This document shows, piece after piece, positions 1 through 8,022 of a stretch of 64,000 nt of DNA. Under the pieces are notes generated by a model, which saw only the letters and a list, made by a program, of their open reading frames with translations, made no database searches and had not been told where the DNA came from. This DNA is from Nereida sp024640765. GTDB taxonomy: Bacteria > Pseudomonadota > Alphaproteobacteria > Rhodobacterales > Rhodobacteraceae. Where the stretch lies: positions 41,269-105,268 of the forward strand of contig JAHEEK010000014.1 in NCBI GenBank assembly GCA_024640765.1. The letters run 5' to 3'. Positions within the stretch are counted from its first letter, which is position 1, and the number at the start of each line of letters is the position of its first letter. Made by a program: the position numbers and the translations under genes.

Positions 1-163
1 CATTGACCGGATTGTTTATGGCGCCGTTGCGGACTTTTTGAATATGTCCTGCTGCGGGATTGAGAACCCTTTTGCGTTTAACGTGGCCGACATCGCCATT
101 TTTGTGGGCGCGATTGGTTTGGTCTTTTTGACGCCGTCTGGTGAAAATAAGAAAAGCACCTGA
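1..163 (+). CDS. lspA: Signal peptidase II, C-terminal fragment
   Basis: This is the 3' end of a gene that begins before the window; frame 2 is open from the first base to a TGA at 161-163 (53 residues). LspA is the inner-membrane aspartic protease that removes signal peptides from prolipoproteins. The fragment shows the second half of the catalytic region: IDR near the start, VADF with the family aspartate region, then FNVADIAIFVGAIG, where the asparagine-x-alanine-aspartate carries the second catalytic Asp. It ends with the last transmembrane helix and a short polar tail. The next gene encodes a lipoprotein, which would be an LspA substrate; the two are 50 bases apart and probably co-transcribed. 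Confidence 0.9.
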   Translation, partial: IDRIVYGAVADFLNMSCCGIENPFAFNVADIAIFVGAIGLVFLTPSGENKKST

Positions 164-213
164 CGCGCCTAACAATCTAGGTTATTAAAACGTAACGACT
201 GGGTAGGGGCATT

Positions 214-744
214 ATGGGTTATCTGATTAAAGCCACGATTTTGATGATTTTTACCACTCTTGCACTTGCTGGCTGCGAGCGCGGGGAACCTCGGCTATTG
301 AATTTGAAAAAGTCGCAGTCTGGCCCTGATGAGTTTGCAATTTTGCCAAATAAGCCGCTGCAAGAACCCGCTAGTTTTGCTGAGCTTCCTACACCTACGT
401 TGGGTCAATCCAATCTGGCAGACCCCACACCTTTTCGCGATGCTGTGGCAACGCTTGGCGGTAGCCCGCAACGCATGAATGCTGATGGTCGTGCGGGCGA
501 CAGTGCTGTTCTGGCCCATGCTGGCCGTTACGGCACTGACGTCAATATCCGCTCTACTCTGGCGGCCAGTGATCTGGAGTTCCGCAAGGCAAACCGTGGT
601 CGTTTGTTGGAACGTGCGGCAAATGTGAATGTTTATTTCAAAGCCTACGCGCAGCAAGCACTGGATCAGCACGCCGAGCTTGCACGTCTGCGCAGCGCTG
701 GCGTGCGCACCCCCGCTGCACCGCCGCTGCCGCTTGACGAATAA
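214..744 (+). CDS. DUF3035-family lipoprotein
   Basis: A 176-residue protein with an N-terminal signal peptide ending in a lipobox (LALAGC, Cys at about residue 21), so it is a lipid-anchored envelope protein. The mature part is rich in proline and alanine, then has a helical, charged C-terminal segment and a proline-rich tail (TPAAPPLPLDE). It matches what I know of DUF3035 proteins, which in Rhodobacteraceae typically sit between lspA and an M16 peptidase pair, as here. No enzymatic motif is visible and the function is unknown. A purine-rich stretch (gggtagggg) just ahead of the ATG at 214 supports this start. The context suggests a role in envelope biogenesis or quality control, but this is inference. 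Confidence 0.8.
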   Translation: MGYLIKATILMIFTTLALAGCERGEPRLLNLKKSQSGPDEFAILPNKPLQEPASFAELPTPTLGQSNLADPTPFRDAVATLGGSPQRMNADGRAGDSAVLAHAGRYGTDVNIRSTLAASDLEFRKANRGRLLERAANVNVYFKAYAQQALDQHAELARLRSAGVRTPAAPPLPLDE

Positions 745-823
745 CTCATCACGAGTACGCCATCGGCCTTGAATGATTTGCGGGCCACCGTAGCTTACAG
801 TCTGTAACAACGGAGTGTTTTCG

Positions 824-2194
824 ATGCGCTTAGCCTTTCTTATGCTTGCCTCATTACTGTGGATGCCACTGACTGCTGCCACAACTGCGGCTGCGGCGGA
901 TAATGTCACAACATTCGCGCTTGATAACGGCATGGAGGTGGTTGTGATCGAAGACCACCGCGCACCTGTTGTGGTGCACATGGTCTGGTACCGTGCAGGT
1001 GCCGCTGATGAAGACCCCGGAAAATCTGGTATCGCACATTTTCTTGAGCACCTGTTATTCAAAGCAACGGATGACATGGAAGCGGGCGAGTTTTCCAAAG
1101 TCGTTGCGGCCAACGGTGGTCGGGACAATGCGTTTACCAGCTACGACTACACTGCGTATTTCCAACGGGTGGCGGCGGACCGTCTTGAGTTGATGATGCG
1201 GATGGAAAGCGACCGAATGCGTGATCTACGCCTGACTGAAGGTGATATTGAGACTGAGCGGAACGTTGTTTTGGAGGAACGCAACCAGCGCACAGAAAAC
1301 GATCCTGGATCCTTGTTTGGGGAACAGCGCATGGCAGCGCAATACCAAAATCACCCTTACGGCATTCCGGTCATCGGTTGGAAGCATGAGATTGCGCAGT
1401 TGGGATTGGACGATGCGCTGGCATATTATCAGCGCTTTTACGCCCCCAATAATGCCGTTTTGGTTGTGGCGGGTGATGTATACCCAGATGATGTGAAACG
1501 CCTTGCGGAAACCTATTACGGGGTACTTGAGCCAACCAAACACCTTGCGACGCGTGCGCGGCCCACTGAGCCGCCTCACCGCGCTGAACGCAGGTTGGTA
1601 TTTGAAGACCCCCGCGTGGCACAGCCCTACGTAATCCGTACGTATTTGGCGCCCGAGCGTGACAGCGGTGCGCAAGAAAAAGCAGCGGCGTTGACACTGT
1701 TGTCTGAGTTGTTGGGTGGCAATCCGGCGACCTCATTCTTGGGGCAGCAGCTACAATTTGATAGCCAGGACGCGGTTTATACAGGCGCGTTTTATTCAGG
1801 GTTATCGCTGGACGATACAACATTTGGCGTTGTGATGGCGCCCACGCCTGGGATTTCGTTGAGCGAGGCAGAAGCAAAACTTGATACTGCCATTGCGCAG
1901 TTTCTTGAGGCGGGAATTGATGAAGAACAATTAGCTCGTATCAAAGCGCAGTTGCGCGCCTCTGAGATTTATGGCCGCGACTCCGTTCAATCCTTGGCGC
2001 GAACATATGGCGCGGGGCTGACGTCCGGTTTGACTGTCGCGGATATCCAAGCGTGGCCGGATGTTTTGGCCGCTGTCACGTCTGATGATATCCTGCAGGT
2101 CGCGCGTGCGCTATTTTCAGACCGTAAAGTGGCAGTCACCGGCTATCTTCGTTCACCGACTTCACTCGAAGCAGCATCACAGGTGTCACAATGA
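824..2194 (+). CDS. M16-family zinc metallopeptidase (active subunit)
   Basis: A pitrilysin/processing-peptidase-like protein. The inverted zinc motif HFLEH lies at about residues 71-75, and the downstream third ligand glutamate lies in NVVLEERNQ at about 146-154. A signal peptide (MRLAFLMLASLLWMPLTAATT) points to the periplasm. Two M16 domains follow, the second catalytically empty, giving the usual length of about 456 residues. I chose the ATG at 824 because the GGAG at 812-815 is correctly spaced for it; an upstream in-frame GTG at 815 would overlap that site. The stop codon overlaps the start of the next gene (ATGA), so translation is coupled to its non-catalytic partner. Substrates are unknown; bacterial members degrade peptides or small periplasmic proteins. 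Confidence 0.9.
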   Translation: MRLAFLMLASLLWMPLTAATTAAAADNVTTFALDNGMEVVVIEDHRAPVVVHMVWYRAGAADEDPGKSGIAHFLEHLLFKATDDMEAGEFSKVVAANGGRDNAFTSYDYTAYFQRVAADRLELMMRMESDRMRDLRLTEGDIETERNVVLEERNQRTENDPGSLFGEQRMAAQYQNHPYGIPVIGWKHEIAQLGLDDALAYYQRFYAPNNAVLVVAGDVYPDDVKRLAETYYGVLEPTKHLATRARPTEPPHRAERRLVFEDPRVAQPYVIRTYLAPERDSGAQEKAAALTLLSELLGGNPATSFLGQQLQFDSQDAVYTGAFYSGLSLDDTTFGVVMAPTPGISLSEAEAKLDTAIAQFLEAGIDEEQLARIKAQLRASEIYGRDSVQSLARTYGAGLTSGLTVADIQAWPDVLAAVTSDDILQVARALFSDRKVAVTGYLRSPTSLEAASQVSQ

Positions 2195-3507
2195 TCCGTT
2201 CTTTCATCACCACCTTCGTCGCGTTTTTGATGACGGCACACACAGCCTTTGCCGCCGTGGAGATACAAGAAGTAACGTCCAAGTCTGGCATCAAGGCGTG
2301 GTTGGTGGAAGAGCATTCGATCCCATTTGTGGCGCTAGAAATTCGATTCAAAGGCGGTGCTTCGCTTGATGCGGAGGGCAAGCGAGGTGCAATCAATCTG
2401 ATGACAGCGCTGCTTGAAGAAGGCAGCGGCGACATGGACGCGCAGGCATTTGCACAGGCACGTGATGCGCTGGCGGCGGATTTTTCGTTCGATGTAAGTG
2501 ATGACTCGCTACAGATTTCCGCGCGGTTTTTGACGGACACACAAGACGAGGCCATCGCCCTTTTGCGCCAAGCGATCCTCAAACCGTTGTTTGGACAGTC
2601 AGCGATTGATCGCGTGAAATCACAGGTTCAATCGATCATTGCGTCGGACCTAAAAGACCCAAATTCAATCGCAAGCGAGACGTTTGCCCGTCTTGCCTAC
2701 GGGCAGCATCCTTATGCATCCAATATCAACGGTACGCAGCAATCTGTTGCTGCGTTAACGCAGACAGATCTGTTTGAAGCAAAAGATCGAACGATGACGT
2801 TGGACCGTCTTTATGTTGGTGCCTCTGGTGACATCACGCCCGACGCGCTGGCGTTTCTATTGGATGATCTGTTGCTTGGACTGCCCGAAAGTGGCGCGCC
2901 GATGCCCGCACAAGTCACGCAAACCCTTCAAGGCGGTGTGACTGTTGTACCATTCGAAACACCACAGTCTGTAGCGCTTTTTGGACACAGCGGACTTAGC
3001 CAAGATGATCCTGACTTTTTCGCGGCGTTTATTTTGAACACCATTTTGGGCGGTAGTGGTTTTGAAGCCCGCCTAATGAAGGAAGTGCGCGAGGAGCGGG
3101 GCCTTACCTACGGCATCGGGTCCTATTTGGTGCCCAAAGACCATGCCGCGATGTATTTGGGTCAGGTTTCAAGTGCAAATGACCGGATTGCAGAGGCGGT
3201 CGAAGTCACAAAGCAAGTGTGGGCTGACACGGCGCGAAATGGCGTGTCCGAGGATGAGTTGTCCCGCGCCCAAACGTATTTGACCGGTGCGTATCCGTTG
3301 CGGTTTGATGGCAATGGGCCAATCGCGAATATTATGGTTGGAATGCAAATGCAGGGTTTTCCAATCGACTATATTCCAACCCGCAACGACAAGGTCGAGG
3401 CCGTGACACTAGAGGACGTAAACCGTGTGGCAGCTGAATTGTTACGTGCAGATGATTTGCATTTTGTGGTAGTCGGTCAGCCAATGGGATTGCAAAGCAC
3501 CAACTAG
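2191..3507 (+). CDS. M16-family peptidase-like protein lacking the zinc motif
   Basis: A 438-residue exported protein (hydrophobic N-terminus ending AHTAFAAVE) with the M16 fold. At the position where the active partner has HxxEH, this protein reads NLMTALLEEG, so both zinc histidines are missing. The conserved C-terminal region (EVREERGLTYGIGSYLV) is present; this R/Y segment helps bind substrate in M16 heterodimers. It overlaps the upstream active subunit by four bases. The arrangement fits the alpha/beta pairing of mitochondrial processing peptidase and of bacterial two-subunit M16 enzymes, where the inactive chain shapes the substrate chamber. Pairing is inferred from gene order and the complementary motif loss. 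Confidence 0.88.
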   Translation: MIRSFITTFVAFLMTAHTAFAAVEIQEVTSKSGIKAWLVEEHSIPFVALEIRFKGGASLDAEGKRGAINLMTALLEEGSGDMDAQAFAQARDALAADFSFDVSDDSLQISARFLTDTQDEAIALLRQAILKPLFGQSAIDRVKSQVQSIIASDLKDPNSIASETFARLAYGQHPYASNINGTQQSVAALTQTDLFEAKDRTMTLDRLYVGASGDITPDALAFLLDDLLLGLPESGAPMPAQVTQTLQGGVTVVPFETPQSVALFGHSGLSQDDPDFFAAFILNTILGGSGFEARLMKEVREERGLTYGIGSYLVPKDHAAMYLGQVSSANDRIAEAVEVTKQVWADTARNGVSEDELSRAQTYLTGAYPLRFDGNGPIANIMVGMQMQGFPIDYIPTRNDKVEAVTLEDVNRVAAELLRADDLHFVVVGQPMGLQSTN

Positions 3508-3540
3508 TCGAATCTGTGGTGGCGTGCTAGCTATTGTGGC

Positions 3541-5373
3541 ATGCCTGATACCGTCAACAACATACGCCCTGTCATCCGCCAACTGGATGCAAATGCCATA
3601 AACCGCATTGCGGCTGGTGAGGTTGTTGAGCGGCCAGCTTCTGCAGTTAAAGAGCTTGTAGAAAACGCGATCGATGCAGGCGCGCGGCGTATTGATATTG
3701 CAATCGCACAGGGCGGCAAATCTTTAATCCGTGTTACTGATGATGGATGTGGTATCGCGCCGGATGACCTTGCGCTTGCACTATCGCGTCACGCTACATC
3801 TAAGATTGATGGCACCGACCTTTTGAACATTCATACGTTTGGGTTTCGCGGTGAAGCGCTTCCGTCGCTTGGGGCGGTAGGACGTTTGACGATCACTTCG
3901 CGCGCGGAAGGTTTTGATGCCGCTGAAATCAAAGTCAGCGGCGGCGAGATGGGCAGTGTAAAGCCTGCTGCACTGACGCGTGGTACCATCGTTACGTTGC
4001 GGGATTTGTTTTATGCCACGCCAGCACGATTGAAATTCATGCGGTCTGACCGCGCCGAGGTGCAGGCAATTAGTGACGTCATAAAGCGTCTTGCTATGGC
4101 CGAACCCTTCGTCAGTTTTACCCTGCGCGATGTCTCTGGCGGCGGTGAAGGTCGGGTGACGTTTCGCGCAGATGCGCAGACTGGTGATATGTTCGACGCA
4201 TTGCATGGCCGCCTTTCAAACGTCCTTGGGCGCGAATTTGCAGATAACGCAGTACTGATTGATGCAGAACGCGATGGTTTTCACCTGATTGGTTACGCGG
4301 CACTTCCCACTTATTCCCGTGGTGCTGCGGTTGCCCAATTCTTGTTTGTGAACGGCCGCCCTGTGCGGGACAAAGTCCTCGTTGGTGCTTTGCGCGGCGC
4401 TTACATGGACTTCCTTTCGCGCGATCGCCATCCTGCGGCGTGTCTCTTTTTGGACTGTGATCCAACCATGGTGGATGTAAACGTGCATCCTGCCAAATCT
4501 GAGGTCCGGTTTCGTGAAGCTGGTGTGGCACGCGGGTTGATTGTGAGTGCTTTGCGCCATGCGCTGGCGAATGCGGGGCACCGTGCATCGACTACCATTG
4601 CGGGCGAGACTTTGGGTGCGATGCGTGCGGAACCGGTTGAACCGCGCATCTATCAAATGGACCGGCCCAGCCAAGGCGGGCTATCTGCGTCTTATGCTGC
4701 CCAAGCGCCTATGTTTGAGGACGGGCAAACCCCTTTTGATGCGCCCTCTGCACGTATTGAGGCAAATGTGCTAACAGATGCGCCAGCACCCGATCATCCG
4801 TTGGGGGCTGCGCGTGCGCATTTGCATGAGAATTATATCGTTGCTCAAACCCGTGATGGGATTGTTTTGGTCGATGCGCACGCCGCCCACGAACGACTGG
4901 TTTATGAGCGCCTCAAAAAGCAGATGGCGGAAAACGGTGTTGCGCGGCAAGCGTTGCTGATCCCTGACATCGTGGAGCTATCTGACGGGGACGCGGCACT
5001 GATCATCGGGCAAGCGGATACGCTGGCGCAGTTTGGCGTAGTGGTGGAACCTTTTGGTGCGGGTGCAATAGCTGTGCGCGAAACGCCTGCGCTATTGGGA
5101 CAGTGTAATGTGTCAGGCCTTATTCATGATGTGCTCGATGAGTTGCATGACCTTGGCTCAAGCGATCTGGTGCAAGCCAAGATTGAGGCGATTTTAAGCC
5201 GTGTTGCCTGTCACGGTTCGGTTCGTACAGGCCGTCGCCTGAATGGGGATGAGATGAATGCACTTCTGCGCGAGATGGAGGCAACCCCGCACTCTGGCCA
5301 ATGTAACCACGGCCGCCCCACATACGTGGAGCTTAAGATGACTGATATTGAGCGGTTGTTTGGCCGCACATGA
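3541..5373 (+). CDS. mutL: DNA mismatch repair protein MutL
   Basis: A 610-residue MutL. The N-terminal GHKL ATPase is clear: IAAGEVVERPASAVKELVEN, then DDGCGI and GFRGEALPSLG, then the transducer domain with VDVNVHPAKSEVRF. After a variable linker (about 340-430) comes the C-terminal dimerisation domain. Its endonuclease metal motif is VDAHAAHERLVYE near residue 444, the alanine replacing the glutamine of the classical DQHA form, and CNHGRPTY near the end supplies the second metal site. MutL therefore should nick DNA itself, as expected in bacteria without MutH. It follows the M16 pair by 33 bases and overlaps rmuC by four (ATGA), linking two genome-maintenance genes. Confidence 0.97.
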   Translation: MPDTVNNIRPVIRQLDANAINRIAAGEVVERPASAVKELVENAIDAGARRIDIAIAQGGKSLIRVTDDGCGIAPDDLALALSRHATSKIDGTDLLNIHTFGFRGEALPSLGAVGRLTITSRAEGFDAAEIKVSGGEMGSVKPAALTRGTIVTLRDLFYATPARLKFMRSDRAEVQAISDVIKRLAMAEPFVSFTLRDVSGGGEGRVTFRADAQTGDMFDALHGRLSNVLGREFADNAVLIDAERDGFHLIGYAALPTYSRGAAVAQFLFVNGRPVRDKVLVGALRGAYMDFLSRDRHPAACLFLDCDPTMVDVNVHPAKSEVRFREAGVARGLIVSALRHALANAGHRASTTIAGETLGAMRAEPVEPRIYQMDRPSQGGLSASYAAQAPMFEDGQTPFDAPSARIEANVLTDAPAPDHPLGAARAHLHENYIVAQTRDGIVLVDAHAAHERLVYERLKKQMAENGVARQALLIPDIVELSDGDAALIIGQADTLAQFGVVVEPFGAGAIAVRETPALLGQCNVSGLIHDVLDELHDLGSSDLVQAKIEAILSRVACHGSVRTGRRLNGDEMNALLREMEATPHSGQCNHGRPTYVELKMTDIERLFGRT

Positions 5374-6536
5374 TTGAGATTGGTGCGTATAGCTTTTCGC
5401 TTGAAGATCCGCTTCATCTGTTGGGCCTTGTGGGCATTGCAGCGTTGATGCTGATCATTTTGTTGTTGGTTATGACCACCCGTGCAGCGGGCCGGTCAGC
5501 GCGTGCAACAGGTCCTCTTGCGGCACAAATGCAAGGGCTGGGCCAGCGGGTTCAAATGCTGTCTGATGGGCAACAGCAACTTGCAGGAGGTCTGACCCAT
5601 GTGTCCGATGCGCAGGCTGCTGCACAAGCAAATATGCTTCAATTGATGGAGCAGCGCCTTCAGGCGGTTACCGTGCAGATGAATGAAAACTTGTCGGGTA
5701 CGTCCCGCCGCACTGCGCAGTCTTTGGGAGAGTTGCAACAGCGATTGCAGGCGATCGACAAAGCTCAGGACAACATTACGAAGCTGAGTGGTGATGTGCT
5801 GTCATTGCAAGACATCTTGAGCAACAAACAAACGCGCGGGGCGTTCGGCGAAATTCAGTTAGCTGATATTGTGTCCAAAGCGTTGCCAAGCGACAGCTAC
5901 ACGATGCAGGCGACCCTTTCGAACGGCAAGCGCGCAGATTGCCTTATCCACCTGCCCAATCCACCAGGTCCCATTGTTGTGGACGCAAAGTTCCCTCTGG
6001 AGGCTTATGAAAAGTTACGCAGTGCTGCGACTGATTGGGAGGTAAGGGATGCCGCGCGTCAGTTGCGTCAAAGCGTGCGCGCCCACATTAAAGCGATATC
6101 CGAAAAGTATCTGATTGAGGGTGAAACCGCCGATGGCGCGTTGATGTTTTTACCGTCAGAGGCAGTTTACGCAGAGCTGCATGCAAACTTCCCCGAGGTG
6201 GTGCGTGATGGGTTTGCGGCGCGCGTTTGGATCGTTTCACCAACGACTTGCATGGCGACCCTGAATACGATGCGGGCTATTTTGAAGGATGCGCGAATGC
6301 GTGCGCAAGCGGGCGCTATTCGAAAAGAGCTATCGATGCTGTTTCAGGATGTTGAACGGCTTGGTACCCGGGTTGAGAACCTTGATCGGCACTTCGGTCA
6401 GGCAGCGAAAGACGTGGCTGATATTCGCATTAGCGCCGAAAAAGCGGGTCGCCGCGCGCGGCGTCTTGATGCGTTTGATTTTGAAGAACTCGAGGCACCT
6501 GACGGCCCTGATGCTGTCCCGCTTGTAGACAAATAG
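5370..6536 (+). CDS. rmuC: DNA recombination protein RmuC
   Basis: A 388-residue RmuC-family protein. One N-terminal membrane segment (about residues 14-34) is followed by a long coiled-coil region rich in Gln, Leu and Ala (about 45-150). The RmuC catalytic-like domain follows: GAFGEIQLADIV, then VVDAKFPLEAYE with the D-x-K nuclease-like motif, then FLPSEAVYAEL. RmuC limits inversions at short repeats and has the fold of PD-(D/E)XK nucleases, though its activity is poorly defined. It starts inside the last codons of mutL, so the two are translationally coupled. The C-terminus is acidic and runs almost to the convergent chrR gene; 27 bases separate the stops and no strong terminator is seen. 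Confidence 0.9.
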   Translation: MIEIGAYSFSLEDPLHLLGLVGIAALMLIILLLVMTTRAAGRSARATGPLAAQMQGLGQRVQMLSDGQQQLAGGLTHVSDAQAAAQANMLQLMEQRLQAVTVQMNENLSGTSRRTAQSLGELQQRLQAIDKAQDNITKLSGDVLSLQDILSNKQTRGAFGEIQLADIVSKALPSDSYTMQATLSNGKRADCLIHLPNPPGPIVVDAKFPLEAYEKLRSAATDWEVRDAARQLRQSVRAHIKAISEKYLIEGETADGALMFLPSEAVYAELHANFPEVVRDGFAARVWIVSPTTCMATLNTMRAILKDARMRAQAGAIRKELSMLFQDVERLGTRVENLDRHFGQAAKDVADIRISAEKAGRRARRLDAFDFEELEAPDGPDAVPLVDK

Positions 6537-6563
6537 CCCATTAGTTTAGGTCAGCTTGGGCCC

Positions 6564-7232
6564 TTAAATGCGGAAGAACGGCTGAAGTACTTTCGGCAGG
6601 ATCCCGTTGAACTTAAGCGGCGCATCGCTCGCCGCGAGGCAGATGCAGTCCACAGGCCCAACTGCAACTGGCGTATGGTTCATCTCTTCATCAGCAATTT
6701 CTACATCGCCTGCGCCGAAGTAATCGCTTTCGTCTTGAAAAGCACCTTGCAAAACAAGTGTCATCTCTGTGCCGTTGTGCGTGTGATCTGGCATTGCAGC
6801 GCCAGTCGGGATGTAGAGCAAACGCACAGATGCGTCGCGGGAGGTTTTTAGGATAGCTTGTTTTACGCCAAGTCCAATTGGCCGCCAGCGTACAGCGTCC
6901 AAATCACCACCCACATAATCTTGGAGCGGTGCAGGAAACAAGCCAGCTGATTTCTGAGCCTGCGGTTTGCCGGCGGCTTCCATTTTGATCGGGTCTTTGG
7001 GCATGCTCTCTGCCATTTTCAGGCAGGCTTCCAAACTGCCAGATGACATCGCTGCTTTTGGGGTCTCTTCGATGACAACACCACCAAGCGCATCTAGTGT
7101 GTCCATGTGAGAACGACAGGTTTCACAAAGCGAAATATGCGTAGCAACCACGAGGCTAAAAGCTTCTGGTAGTGTTCCGGCACAATATGCCAGCAGCACG
7201 TCATCCGTGAGGTGATGTTTGATATTTGTCAT
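6564..7232 (-). CDS. chrR: ChrR-type zinc anti-sigma factor (cupin)
   Basis: A 222-residue two-domain protein. The N-terminal anti-sigma domain holds zinc ligands in the ChrR spacing: His6/His7, His32, Cys36 and Cys39 in THISLCETC. The C-terminal cupin has its own metal motif (DHTHNGTE) and a later His in EMNHTPVA. In Rhodobacter sphaeroides ChrR binds RpoE and releases it on singlet oxygen or organic hydroperoxide stress, and the cupin is needed for that response; both metal sites look intact here. I start it at the ATG at 7232, which gives MTNIKHHLTD, the family N-terminus; the longer frame overlaps rpoE. It lies four bases after the rpoE stop, so the pair forms an operon. Confidence 0.93.
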   Translation of the reverse strand: MTNIKHHLTDDVLLAYCAGTLPEAFSLVVATHISLCETCRSHMDTLDALGGVVIEETPKAAMSSGSLEACLKMAESMPKDPIKMEAAGKPQAQKSAGLFPAPLQDYVGGDLDAVRWRPIGLGVKQAILKTSRDASVRLLYIPTGAAMPDHTHNGTEMTLVLQGAFQDESDYFGAGDVEIADEEMNHTPVAVGPVDCICLAASDAPLKFNGILPKVLQPFFRI

Positions 7233-7236
7233 CGGT

Positions 7237-7788
7237 CTAATTTCCATCCATTGCGTGGCGCAAGCGATCCAGCGCCAAGCGTATTCGTGATTTGATTGTT
7301 CCAAGCGGCAGCCCCGTCTCGGACGCGATTTGTGAGTGTGATTGATCGCCAAAATATGCGCGTTCGACCAATTCTCTTTGTTTCTGCGGAAGCTGAGACA
7401 TTGCTGTCTTCAACTGTGATTGTTCTTGTTGTGCACTAAGCTGATCGGCCTGATCCGGCTCCGCCTCGGGTCCCCATGACAAGTCCTCAGGCTCAGGGCG
7501 CTGCGTTTTGCGCAGCACATCGATTTTGCGGTTACGGGCGATGGTAAAAATCCAAGTCGAAACACTGGCGCGTGACGCGTCAAACATATTGGCCTTGGTC
7601 CAAACAATGGCCATAACCTCTTGTGCAATTTCTTCTGCAAGCGCCTCGGACGTGCCGCCGCGCATTAAAAACCCCTTCAGCCTTGGCGCAAAATAATCGA
7701 ACAGATCAGCGAAAGCTGCCTGATCTCGGAGGGTTTTGATGCGGTCCATTTCCGCAACCCACGCTGTGCGCTCTTGTGTCGTCGTCAT
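7237..7788 (-). CDS. rpoE: ECF sigma factor RpoE (ECF11-like, singlet oxygen response)
   Basis: A 183-residue ECF sigma factor. Sigma region 2 runs from about residue 22 to 90 and includes EIAQEVMAIVWTKA and the -10 recognition helix ending RNRKIDVLRKTQ. Region 4 runs from about 125 to 180 with LPQKQRELVERAYFGDQSHS and a helix-turn-helix GLPLGTIKSRIRLALDRLR. Linkage to chrR and the divergent FAD/DUF1365 operon identify it as the singlet-oxygen sigma factor. I place the start at the ATG at 7788 (MTTTQERTAW) rather than at an upstream extension that has no homology and would include the promoter. The 116-base leader and a sigma-E-like promoter upstream suggest autoregulation. Confidence 0.93.
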   Translation of the reverse strand: MTTTQERTAWVAEMDRIKTLRDQAAFADLFDYFAPRLKGFLMRGGTSEALAEEIAQEVMAIVWTKANMFDASRASVSTWIFTIARNRKIDVLRKTQRPEPEDLSWGPEAEPDQADQLSAQQEQSQLKTAMSQLPQKQRELVERAYFGDQSHSQIASETGLPLGTIKSRIRLALDRLRHAMDGN

Positions 7789-7904
7789 CTGGGAATGCCG
7801 CCTTTTCGGCTGGATGAATCGTGCAACCTGCGTCCGAGCGTAGCTGATCGGCTGCGCAGTTGCACTGCTTTCTTCCAAACTGGCGATCCCTTCTATCATG
7901 CCAC

Positions 7905-7933
7905 TGTTACGGCTGGTCGCTGAGTTTGGATCA
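7905..7933 (-). promoter_or_regulatory. Probable RpoE-dependent autoregulatory promoter of rpoE-chrR
   Basis: On the minus strand, TGATCC (7933-7928) is followed by exactly 18 bases and then TAACA (7909-7905). From memory, the R. sphaeroides RpoE target pattern is TGATCC, 18 bases, TAAGA, so only one base in the -10 differs. It lies about 116 bases upstream of the rpoE start codon and points at it. No other good sigma70 promoter was seen in this spacer. The match is by eye; a transcription start has not been mapped. Confidence 0.55.
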
Positions 7934-7958
7934 CTGCATGTGCGAAATAAACGATGAG

Positions 7959-7988
7959 TCATCCACTTTCTCAATCGCGGCGTATATA
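7959..7988 (+). promoter_or_regulatory. Candidate promoter of the FAD/DUF1365 operon
   Basis: On the plus strand TCATCC (7959-7964) is followed by 18 bases and TATATA (7983-7988), about 35 bases before the first ATG of the divergent operon. The -35 differs by one base from the TGATCC of the rpoE promoter and the spacing is the same, so it may be a weaker RpoE promoter or simply an A+T-rich start region. This is a tentative call. Confidence 0.3.
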
Positions 7989-8022
7989 GAGCACTCAAGA
8001 CCAACTAAATAAGGACGACACT

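Noticed and set aside
815..823. GTG at 815 as start of the first M16 gene
   Set aside because: The GGAG ribosome site overlaps it; the ATG at 824 is correctly spaced and gives a good signal peptide.
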